This document shows, in pieces, positions 41,651 to 51,108 of a stretch of 64,000 nucleotides of DNA. Positions within the stretch are counted from its first letter, which is position 1. Every line of letters starts with the position of its first letter. The stretch is from the NCBI GenBank assembly GCA_025602915.1, contig JAHLJZ010000034.1, forward strand, positions 1 through 64,000. The letters run 5' to 3'. A program made the translations under genes and the position numbers. The stretch is from Paraphysoderma sedebokerense. Lineage: Eukaryota; Blastocladiomycota; Physodermatomycetes; Physodermatales; Physodermataceae. The notes below the pieces were generated by a model. The model had not been told where the DNA came from. It was given only the letters and a program-made list of their open reading frames with translations, and searched no databases.

Positions 41651-44044
41651 ATGTCTGCGGAAAAGCAGAGCGACCGCATATCGAGCGTATTGTCGACATC
41701 TCTTTCGGCAGCAGTATACTTATCGATATTGCAGCTATTTGCTCGAGTCCTCACGTTTGCAATGAATCAATTGGTACTTCGATATATCACGCCGGCTGTG
41801 TTTGGGTTGGCCTCGATACAAATGGAATTACTAGCAGGAACGATTCTATTTTTTTCAAGGGAGGCGTTTAGATCCGCATTATTAAGAGCATCATTGGGGA
41901 TTGAACCGGAAGAAACGGTTGCGTTGGACGATAGTACAGAAGATAAGGATGACGACGACGAGGATGAACTTTTGATGGACGATACGTCACAATCAAAGTC
42001 AAGACACTCAACCCTTCGAAAAAGAATATCTTCCGCAGACCAAGTGACCGACCTCAGGTCCCCGAGGTCAGGAAGAGCAAGAGCATTATCTGATTTCCAT
42101 CAACGTCAAAGCAGAGCGGCCAAAGAATTTCAGAAATTGGTGAATTTATCATACATTCCTGTGGGTTTAGGCGTGCTCATTTCTATTCTTGTGGGTCTAT
42201 ACTTTATCTACATCAATCCGAGCGGCGACGTTCGATTTTATGTTCCATGTGTCATTATATGTACTATCGGTACTTTTATCGAAATACTGGTCGAACCGGT
42301 TTACATTATCGCGCAAAATCGATTATACCTTCGCCTCCGAGTTTTCATTGAAGCTGCCGCAGTGTTTATAAATTGCGCTACGATCTTGTTTTTGACATGG
42401 TCGGGGGAAACAGACACTCCGGAAAATAATCACTTAGGAGTATTGGCATTTGCATGGGGAAGAGTTGCGTTGTCATCGACGCTGGCGATTGGATATATTT
42501 CCTTCATCGGATGGAAAACTTGGAAGTCGATTGTCAACAACAATGAACAAGATATTGATAGCTTACATTATCAACATGTTCTGGTACGGCCTATCAGGGA
42601 AATTGATAGTAAGTCAAGGTGCGTTCGCTGAATCCTTCACTAGTTGAAACATAGTACATACTATCGTTTCTGTTGGTATCTCTGGTGACTTGAAAGCTGA
42701 GAATATTCTATCTAGAAACGTCGTTACTTATTACTTTGATCCAAAATTATTAAACTTGGCAAAGACATTTATGAAACAATCTATAATGAAACAATTTCTG
42801 ACCGAAGGGGATAAAATCATTCTATCCTTTACAACAACCGCCTATGAACAAGGAGTGTACGCATTCGTGGTGAATTATGGTTCGTGAAATCGTGGGATTT
42901 AACTTCCTATCAAATTCTAATGCCGATATTCAGGCTCCCTCGTTGTTCGAATACTTTTCTTCCCCTTGGAGGAAACCGGTCGTTTGATTTTCAGTAAACT
43001 TCTGGCCGACATGCCTTCTGGACATTCGGAATCAATCTCACATTCCCACCTAAAAACAATGTCGTCGTCGGATATATCAAAGTCTAAATCAAGAATGGAA
43101 TCTCTCAAAACAACATTAAATCTTCTGCACTTAACGATAAAATTCCATATAATTCTAGGCCTTTTATTTATCTGTTTCGGTACAAATTATACGTCACTAT
43201 TAATCGACCTCTTGACTGGTCCTTCATGGTCTCATCATACGCAGGCTCCACTCACTTTGGCAATATATTGCCTCTATGTCCCAATAATGGGCGTCAATGG
43301 AATAACCGAAGCTTTTGTTCAATCTGTTGCTACCGAAAACGACTTACAAAGCCAGAGTTTAGCAATGGCATTTTTCTCACTTCTATTCGGAATCTCGGGT
43401 ATAATATTACTAAAATGGTTGAAAGTTGGAGCTGTGGGTTTGGTACTAGCGAATATGATAAACTTAAGCGGTCGTATCGGTTGGAGCTGGCAGTTTATTG
43501 GACGATATTTTACAGAGAAGTGGAGTATCCTCGAAAAACGCAGGGGCCAAAGTGAGCACGTTGGGATTGAGATGGGAAAGATTATACCAAACTCAAATGT
43601 TTTGACTACATTTGTGTTGTCTTGGGCTGCAACCAAGTATTCCGAGCAGGTAATCGGTTGGGAATCCATGGAGCAAAAAGTAAAACACATAGGAGTCGGA
43701 ATCGGTTGCTTGTTGCTTTGCAGCCTTGTTTTGTATCCTTTGTTTGCCATTCTAATTATCTTTAATCTTCTTCTTACAGTCGCTGCCGTCGCGGTTTTCC
43801 CTGACGTTCGTCACATCGACTGACTAAGTGCCTAAAATCCCTACGTCTGCCTTGTTTTATTATCTATTTATCCTTAACTTATCCTTCGTCCCCTCACTAC
43901 AGGTTACAACGAGAAAGGCAATTCCTGACAGAAATTATAGAGCTTTTTAGATCAAAATCTAGACCCTCAGAAACGACTGCGCCGTCAGAGTCATCCTTTG
44001 ATAAAGATTTGTCTTCATCCGTTGAAAAATCAAAAACATCATGA
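41651..44044 (+). CDS. RFT1: RFT1 ER membrane protein of N-glycan assembly
   Basis: Four exons (41651-42608, 42697-42879, 42934-43732, 43903-44044) give 693 residues with about 12 membrane spans. Family blocks: LQLFARVLTFAMNQLVLRYI, FSREAFRSALLRAS, EILVEPVYIIAQN, EGDKIILSFTTTAYEQGVYA, then FPLEETGRLIFSKLL and NGITEAFVQSVATENDLQSQ. The last exon supplies QRERQFLTEIIELF and a hydrophilic tail. Known role: needed for use of Man5GlcNAc2-PP-dolichol in the ER lumen; its flippase activity is disputed. It is longer than yeast or human RFT1 (about 540-575). An acidic and Ser/Arg-rich loop of about 80 residues lies after the second span (TEDKDDDDEDELLMDD to SRAAKEF), and a second loop (about 40 residues) around SGHSESISHSHLKTMSS. 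The unspliced frame past 43732 is intron. Confidence 0.95.
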
Positions 44045-44881
44045 TGGGTGAGAAGAAGCGAACAATCCTCGAGAGAGCGATGTAGTGGATAACACCTAAC
44101 CCAACAATAGCACATTTGTAATGGGAACATTGAAAGTGTATGATTTTTGTGTCAATCTCCTCAGATAATATATTTGTAAAGATATCTCGATTCTCGTTAA
44201 TACAGTGAATGGTCTTTTTAACGCGTAAAGCATATGTAGTGCATAAATTATGGTTGGATTCTTGTCTTGAATCAATTAACTGTAGCCATTCAGTAGAAAA
44301 AATGATCACCATTGATTGATATGGTATGTGAATAGAGCTCAGTTGAAATTTATTCAATTCAATAAAGCTGTCATTGAGAGGAACTGCTCGCGTCGTAGCT
44401 CCTTTGATAGCACACTTTTGAGCTTTATGGAGGGCCCAAAATTAAGTAGTATTAAGAAGTAGGAATTAGTAGAAGATATAAAAGCAGAGAAATCATTAGT
44501 TTAGCTCTCATCCAGGAAATTTAGTGTGAACGATTCCGGCTAGCGGCCGATCATAATATTGAAAATTTGGAAGTGTTGCAGACAATGCCCCACGCCTCCT
44601 CCTTTGAACGGAAGTGCCGTTAGTTTTGGTGAATTACGAACCGGTCAATGACGAATCTTCTTTGTTAAGTTTACTGCACAACTCCTAACAAATCATCACA
44701 CTTCATCTCAAACCAACTGTTGATAATAATTGCCCTCTACTTTCCTCAATTCCTCATTGCTTTCGCGTTCAGTCCGATAAATTATATCCAGCTACGCCTA
44801 TATAACACGCTTTCGTCAATAGCGTATATCAACATAAGTTGCAGAACCTTAGCTAATATACGAACAGGAAGACATCATCTA
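44045..44881. promoter_or_regulatory. Intergenic with TATA box (44477-44484)
   Basis: This 837 bp region ends at the start of the next + gene. TATAAAAG at 44477-44484 is a strong TATA box. It sits about 400 bp before the ATG, so a long leader or a spliced 5' UTR is implied. No coding exon is recognised. Confidence 0.5.
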
Positions 44882-45682
44882 ATGAAGACCCGCACGACAT
44901 GCTTGTCAAGGAACTCTTTCCCCCTTCAAAGCCACCATCGAAAAATTGCAGCCTTGTGTGCCCTTATTGGTGTACTTATTGGAGGGATCATGTTGGGTCT
45001 TAACGTTGAAGCATCTAAAATGCCAAAAGAATCTACAACCATTGCATTTCCCTCTTCAGTGTCGAGTACCCGTCATGTATTTAGATTTCCCTTAAAAGAA
45101 ATCGACGTTAAAACCTTCGCAGCAAATTCAACAACCGAGGAAGTGACTTTTGCGATATTGAAACCAGTAACCATTTCGTTTTCAGATAAGAAAAAATTCT
45201 ACATTACTTCACCTGATCAAAAATTAAGCGCAACAGCATGGAAACCACTCGCCGTCAGTTTGACTTCTTCGGTGAACGTGAAGTTTGCTACCTCTACTGG
45301 TATATATTCCGGAAGAACTTCCAAAGATGAAGTGGAATATGAAATTAAATCGTCTGTGAATTTGTCAAAATTGGCTGCCAACTATCAAATTTTTGATAAA
45401 AGAACAGTGATAAATGGCACAAATGTCGTAGTTCCGGACAAACCGTTTATTGAAATATCCTCGGAGGGAGCGTTCACTAATAAATGGAACGTCTATTCCA
45501 TTAGCTACCCCAGTGGAACGGAAGCCAAAACGAAGTGCTGGTTGTACGAAACCAATATGTGGGATAAATCGGTAAAAGTGTCGAAAGCTGAAGGACATAG
45601 TGAAGATGAGTGTGAATTAAAAGGTGTAGATACATTTTGGACTTTGGTCATGACAGGCATTCTACAATTACACACTGATTAA
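44882..45682 (+). CDS. Unknown type II single-span membrane protein
   Basis: A single-exon frame of 266 residues begins at the first ATG. The frame is open upstream to 44720 but lacks an ATG. Residues 1-20 are basic (Arg, Lys, His). A hydrophobic helix (IAALCALIGVLIGGIMLGL, about 21-39) is the only membrane segment, giving a signal-anchor topology with the C-terminal 220 residues outside or lumenal. That part is rich in Thr, Ser, Val and Lys, predicted beta-rich. It has several N-glycosylation sequons (NST, NLS, NGT) and two Cys. It ends in WTLVMTGILQLHTD. I do not recognise the family. Its strong TATA element suggests regulated expression, unlike the housekeeping neighbours. Confidence 0.7.
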   Translation: MKTRTTCLSRNSFPLQSHHRKIAALCALIGVLIGGIMLGLNVEASKMPKESTTIAFPSSVSSTRHVFRFPLKEIDVKTFAANSTTEEVTFAILKPVTISFSDKKKFYITSPDQKLSATAWKPLAVSLTSSVNVKFATSTGIYSGRTSKDEVEYEIKSSVNLSKLAANYQIFDKRTVINGTNVVVPDKPFIEISSEGAFTNKWNVYSISYPSGTEAKTKCWLYETNMWDKSVKVSKAEGHSEDECELKGVDTFWTLVMTGILQLHTD

Positions 45683-45714
45683 AGTGAGAACCTTCCGATA
45701 AACATACATAGAAT

Positions 45715-45716
<2 letters not shown>

Positions 45717-45745
<29 letters not shown>
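45717..45745. repeat. (AT)n microsatellite
   Basis: An uninterrupted run of 29 alternating A and T bases directly follows the single-span protein gene. It probably lies in its 3' UTR or just past it. Confidence 0.97.
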
Positions 45746-45748
<3 letters not shown>

Positions 45749-45962
45749 GCCATATATAGTATACTCATTATTATCGTAAGCCAAGACATAACACACTTAA
45801 ATAAATATCATTATGCACTATTCTCCACTCCGAAGTGACGTCATTCCTTGACCGCGCTCAAATCCGAATCACTCAAAACGCACTCGCAAGTCTTCCTGAT
45901 ATCAATTCAGACCAAAGCATTCATTCAAAAAAAAAAAGGAAATCACTATCGTACACTCCAAA

Positions 45963-46370
45963 ATGAATTCTAAAGGCAAATCCTCGTCGCCGTTTTTGAA
46001 CTCCTCGCTTGGTCAAAATGCAAACTCCAATGATCAGACATCCCCGACGTCCAAATTAAGTCTAAATCGGCCTTCACTTATACCGAATTCACCCAACCCA
46101 GAAAACACATCAAACTCTCCAACTCCTATGAATTTTCAAGCTGAACAAAATGTCAACGCTACGACATCGGATATATCAGACCTTGAGATTCTTCCACCGG
46201 TAGCTACCACCGGGTTCATGGATTCGAATTGGAGTTGGGTAAATCAAGACACCGTGGCACAGAAAGTTGAGGCTAAGGATGATGAGTTGCCGATACTGGA
46301 TGAAGAGACTCCAAAAATGAAGGAAGAGGAAGCAAAGAAGTTAATGGAAGAAGATGTCGAGTTTATGTAG
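45963..46370 (+). CDS. Small acidic-tailed hypothetical protein
   Basis: An intronless frame of 135 residues from ATG. The first 75 residues are low-complexity Ser, Asn and Pro. A short ordered block (DISDLEILPPVATTGFMDSN then WSWVNQDTVAQKVEAKDDEL) follows. The end is a Glu/Lys-rich helix finishing EEDVEFM. No transmembrane segment or signal peptide is present. I do not recognise it. The block with two Trp in DSNWSWVNQ could be a short binding motif. The gene is convergent with the PDI gene, whose stop lies about 195 bp downstream. Confidence 0.6.
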   Translation: MNSKGKSSSPFLNSSLGQNANSNDQTSPTSKLSLNRPSLIPNSPNPENTSNSPTPMNFQAEQNVNATTSDISDLEILPPVATTGFMDSNWSWVNQDTVAQKVEAKDDELPILDEETPKMKEEEAKKLMEEDVEFM

Positions 46371-46565
46371 GACGGAAATCACGACGGATTGCAATTTGAA
46401 TATCGAGATTCGGCAGTGCGACATACCGAGCTTGGTGAGTCCGAAGCTATGAAGAGCTTCAAAAAATTGCTAATGCAATAATTCATTTTTGTATTACACC
46501 ATGACATTCAGGCAAATTATAATAAAACACAACATAAAAAGTGGAAATATCTCGATGAAATTTAG

Positions 46566-49292
46566 TTAATCAAATTTGCTTCCCCCAACTTGCTCATAAC
46601 CACTCTGTTTCCCTCCAATAAATCCACAGCAATACGCAATTGAGAAACCAGAAAAGGCAATCCCAAATAAGGCGGCAGGAAACGGATTGGACGAAACAAC
46701 ATTCTAATAAGTTAAAGACAGCGTGAGTATAAGAATTGAAAGTAAGCAACCAAGTGTATTCACAGCTGAGTCGAGAAACGTACCGTGACACCTCCAAATT
46801 GTTTTGTACCCCACTTGATATAGCTCATTAAGGTTCCCCGCATACTTTTTCCGACATATTTTCCTCCCCGACCACGAACTTGGTCAACCACATCATTCAA
46901 CGCGTCCAAAATGGCATTCTCGGTAAATTGAATGGGTTTTCCTGATGGATCAACATCAAAATACTCCTCCTCCTATTTCAATGAAACAAAATAACGAAGC
47001 TTATAAGATATCTGTGCGCATGAGCTGAGTATGAACAAAGATGAAAGCACTGGGGACTGACCTTGGCAACATTAATGATCACTCTTGACAAATCCGTTGA
47101 CTTGATCTTATAGACTTTGTCAATATACTCAGCAAATTTAACTCCGTCTAGCCAAGTGCAAATAACTTTGGTGTTTCCGTCATCAAATCGCCCAACCAAA
47201 CTTTCAGCTACGCTTTTCAAAACTTTTCTCTGCTTGTCGCTACCGACAGGATTCAACACTCCAATCACAGTGATTCTGTTGCTAGATTCGTTTTCGTTCG
47301 GTTCCAAGAAATCCCTTGAGTTCGATTCGTCCAGCTCCGGGAGTAACGGGTGCTTGTTTGAATCGATGAAGTTGAGGATTTTAGAAACTACAAAATCACC
47401 AGAATATTTGAGGGGGTTGTGTGAGGCAGGAAACCCTTTGCGATAGACTAAAACTGACGGCCGAAAAATTGAAGATTCAAAGGAAGGGTCGTAAGATGCA
47501 TAGAAAGGAATTTGATGAACTGAAGTCTTTGCAGTGGAGATAAATGTACGCATGTCACTGGTTGCGGTTTTCGAATTGAACAAGAACATGACTGATACGT
47601 CATTCTGGTCCTTCATTCGTTCAAAATCAGATTTTGTGACGAGTGTAATAGAAATGGACGATGCTTGGAGGGCAAAGGACGAAAGTCCTTCTAGCGTCCG
47701 AGGACCTCGGTAATCGATGATTTGTGAACCACGAATGTACTTTATAGTGGGAAATCCACGGATGCCGAATTTATCCATAAGTCCACGATTTTCATCCCCA
47801 TTGACTTTAGCAACATTCACTTTATCTTTTAGTTCGGCGCCCAATTTGGTATATGTAGGGGCCAGATTCTGGACCGAGCAGAGTAGAGAACATGTAAACG
47901 CGGGTATAGCAGATTTCTAGGTACAAAAAAATACAGAGATACAAACTTTGCAATGGCCGCACCTAAACTTGACAAGTCAGGAACGAAGTCTCAAAGAAAG
48001 GTGAGGAAAAGGCTCGCCATACCATGGAGCATAGAATTCGATCAGCCAGGGACCATCTTTCGTTAACTCATCAAAATTTGAGAACGTCAAATCCACAACT
48101 TCACCTTTTAGATTATACTTTTGCCCTTGCTCTGCATCCAACAAGTTAGTAAACAGTTTTCTGGCCACCTCGTTCTGGTCCGGCTGCGGAGCCTTTTCTT
48201 CTTCCTTCGGTTTATCAAGTTTCTTGGATTTTTGTTTGTCCTCGGAGTCTTTGGCATTAGATTTGGGCACCCAGACTCCATCTGGAGTATGCTTTCCATC
48301 ATCAGCTCCTGGTTCGTTCTTATCTTTTTCGACATTAGTATTCTGTTTGGGTTTCTCCGGTACAGCGGGGGAGTCCGGTTGCGATGTCGATGTCGGTTTG
48401 GAAGGCATCTGATGAAACTTATTCGCCATTTTCAATGCAAATTGAAACACATCATCATAAGTTCTGTCTCCATCATACTCCTCGCCCTGAACTCCACCGG
48501 AGTGGAATCTTGATGAAAGTGTTGAGCAACGGTTTGAACATCAGGATTGAAGAGAAGCCTTACATGATCAAGGCTTAAACGTTATATTAAGTGTCAGTAT
48601 ATAACATCAGACGGAAGAGATCGAGAGAGAAATGCGTACTTGGATAACCCTCAATCTTATGAGTATCGCATAAAGCTGGAACCAGAGTGGGACTGTAAAT
48701 GATACATTTTCCAACGATTATTACATCTGCATGTCACACTAACCTTCATCAACTGTGCAATCGACTTTGGCGATGTGGAAATCATGAGATTTACGATATC
48801 CCTTGAGGTTTGTTGCTAACTTTTCCCAAGTAGGGGCAAATCGTCGGCAGTGAGGACACCTGTCGACAAGAATTAATATGGATGAATTGGTCACAGAAGG
48901 GGACATTCTTGATCATTACCATGGGGCTATGTGAAGAACTCAGAGTTAATACGCTGACTCGCTGTCGTCTTCAAAACGGAACTTCCTTACCAAAGTGCTA
49001 GTGATGAATCCATAACCGCCAACATATGGTATGAAAATTTACTATGAGTGATTTTTATCTCAAGAGTTTTTAGTTAAACTATTACCTCGACAAACCTATG
49101 ATCAACAGAGTCAGTTGTTGGGAAAGAATGTCAGAAATGATGATAGAATTCTAATCACCAAGTTCCCGTGCCCGTCTTCTCCTTCCAATCCTTCTGGGAC
49201 AGCAGTATTACATCTGACGGGCTAGAAAAGCAAAGGTTGGCTAGCAAAATAATCGATAGAATGCATATGTATAGTGTCCTCATTGCCATCAT
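46566..49292 (-). CDS. Transmembrane protein disulfide isomerase, two Trx domains
   Basis: An ER thiol oxidoreductase in about 13 exons. Exon 1 (ends near 49159) encodes a signal peptide (MRTLYICILSIILLANLCFS). Thioredoxin domain 1 has CPHCRRFAPTWEKLATNLKG, then PTLVPALCDTHKIEGYP and TLIIFHSGGVQGEEYDGDRT. A Pro/Lys/Glu linker of about 80 residues follows. Domain 2 has LIEFYAPW-CGHC-KNLAPTY, then GFPTIKYIRG. Two Trx-like domains without CxxC come next, then a membrane helix near the end (FPAALFGIAFSGFSIAYCC). The architecture fits the Eps1/TMX-type membrane PDIs. The second CGHC is encoded by a 16-nt exon (47947-47962); another exon is 10 nt (48564-48573). Joins between 48910 and 49110, around the APW preceding CPHC, and at 48750 remain unresolved. 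Confidence 0.88.
47947..47962 (-). other. 16-nt microexon encoding the CGHC active site
   Basis: Flanked by an AG acceptor and a GTTTGT donor, these 16 bases complete a Trp codon (TG|G) and then encode Cys-Gly-His-Cys-Lys. The next exon continues NLAPTYTKLG. Without it the second thioredoxin domain would lose its catalytic motif and shift frame. Confidence 0.85.
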
Positions 49293-49850
49293 GTCGACTT
49301 ATGAGAGATGTAAAATGGTTTCAACAAATGTAAACAAATTCAGCGACGCTACGGCCAGGGAATTTCCAGCGGAATTTGCGAGGCCGCGTTATTACGTATT
49401 ATTCGGATGCAAATTCGGCATTCAAAGTTATTATTCAACAATATAATTACTTGAGTTATAGTGTAATTTGCGCAGAGCAGGAAAATTTACAGCAGCGAAT
49501 ACTCCATTAAATTGCTTGAAGAAAATCTACTGCTTTTGAGTCGAGCTGTTGCAGAGCGCAGGAATAAAAAAGTTACACAATGCCAATCATGTAATCGGAT
49601 GAATCAGAAGTTTATGTTAGAGTTACTTTTAGACAAATAAATTGTCATCACGTTTGGGTGAACATTTAATAACTTTAAACACTAGTTTGCAACGAATCAG
49701 ATAGTTTGTAGCGAAGTTTTTAACGAAACCTCAAACAAATTCAACAATACAAATTCCATTTTGTATATTATCTATGAATTATCTACATATGAAATTGTGG
49801 ACAGTATGGTACAATCATCATAATTACTCTACACATCTTTCAAGTCTTTT
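49293..49850. other. Intergenic region
   Basis: 558 bp upstream of the PDI gene and downstream of the next minus gene. A/T-rich with short A/T palindromes; no coding signal is seen. Confidence 0.4.
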
Positions 49851-50492
49851 TTAATTTTCTCCTGCGGCCTCAATGATAACGTTAATACTAGAGTCTAAAA
49901 CTTGCCTCCACATTGATAATATCTTGTTTAAACGTGAATTTGTACTTTTCCTCTTTGAATTCTGCTCTCCTGTGAATTGTGCGGGTGTTCCTTCTTTAGT
50001 ATTGCTGCTAGGTGCGGCTTGAACGACAGTCTTTGTATTCATAACTCTAACAACTTCTTGCTTGAATACATTGTTGGTCGTCATTTGCATATTGTTTGTG
50101 ACGTTTCGATTATCGTGTATGGTTCTATTATCTACGTTTGTGGTATTGCGAATAGAGCCGACAGTAAGAAACTGGTTATTGTCACCGTGGCTCTGAATAT
50201 TTGTAGCTTGATTGACTTGTGTACTGTTTCCACTGGCAGTGTTGTTAGAGATGGAAGCATCGGTGTTGAGTGGTTGAGTTTTTCCGTGTTTTCCAGCTGA
50301 AGCACCTGCAGCAAATTGTGTGACCCCGTTTTCGAGCCCGGTAATTGTAACATTGTTGCTCTGTTGAGCTCCGTCGTTGACTACATTGTTTGCGATTGCT
50401 GCCCCAATATTCTGATTTTGAGGTAAAGATGTAGTCGAAAGTACCAATTGAAGCACCAACAGCGAACCGATAAAGGATTTGAAGAATTGCAT
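49851..50492 (-). CDS. Secreted Asn-rich protein with post-signal LPQ motif
   Basis: An intronless frame of 213 residues. Residues 1-22 form a signal peptide (basic, then IGSLLVLQLVLSTTS). The mature protein starts LPQNQN. The middle is rich in Asn, Thr, Gln, Ser and Gly. It has short motifs like DASISNNTASGNSTQVNQAT and IRNTTNVDNRTIHDNRNV that resemble the repeats of the secreted protein at 56850. Many NxT/NxS sequons are present. The tail (after about 165) is basic then helical (NSRLNKILSMWRQVLDSSIN). There is no Cys in the mature chain. I do not recognise the family. With the proteins at 56850 and 62776 it forms a local set of paralogues (see findings). Confidence 0.75.
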   Translation of the reverse strand: MQFFKSFIGSLLVLQLVLSTTSLPQNQNIGAAIANNVVNDGAQQSNNVTITGLENGVTQFAAGASAGKHGKTQPLNTDASISNNTASGNSTQVNQATNIQSHGDNNQFLTVGSIRNTTNVDNRTIHDNRNVTNNMQMTTNNVFKQEVVRVMNTKTVVQAAPSSNTKEGTPAQFTGEQNSKRKSTNSRLNKILSMWRQVLDSSINVIIEAAGEN

Positions 50493-51108
50493 TTTCGGAG
50501 GCTAAAAGTCTAATCTATCTGTCTCAACGGAAGGGCGGAAATGGATTGTTGCCTGATGGATTGTAAAAGAGGAATGAGAGAATTGCTGTAGTTTTAAATG
50601 TAGGGGGTCCTACAATGAGAATTGTCGTAATTTTCTTTTGGACCATTCACGGAGCTTTTCCAAATGTTGCACGACTTTCGACGCGATTGTTACACGATCG
50701 TAAATTGATTCATGTCCAATCACCGCGACAACGACTTGAGAAGGCTTCTATTTAAAGTAATCACATATGTGCGAGGATTGTTTCGTTTTTTTGAGACGTA
50801 GTGCATTTAAATCCACCAGCATACACATGATTGGTTCTGGGGAATAGACCACTGGATGTTCCTAATATTAGCTTTTATCCATTCATGGTGTACCTAAATG
50901 AATAATTCCAAAAAGAATATTCGGTGTATGATGATTGCGACAGATTAGAGGGTGTTGTTTATCCATTTAACCAGAGCTGATTCTTTGGCACTGTGTAATT
51001 TACCATTAATAGCATCTACACTTAGGTGAGCAGTACAGAGTACACAAAGGCCATAAATGCAACAGCCTAGCGACCTAAATCTCAGATCCCTATAGACTAC
51101 TGATTTCT
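50493..51108. promoter_or_regulatory. Upstream region of the secreted protein gene
   Basis: 616 bp between two minus genes. On the minus strand TTTAAATAG lies near 50752, about 255 bp upstream of the start codon, and may serve as a TATA element. No gene is seen. Confidence 0.35.

Noticed and set aside
43733-43823. Reading RFT1 straight through to a stop at 43821-43823
   Set aside because: A GTATCC donor at 43733 and acceptor before 43903 restore the conserved ERQFL end in phase; the read-through sequence is intronic.
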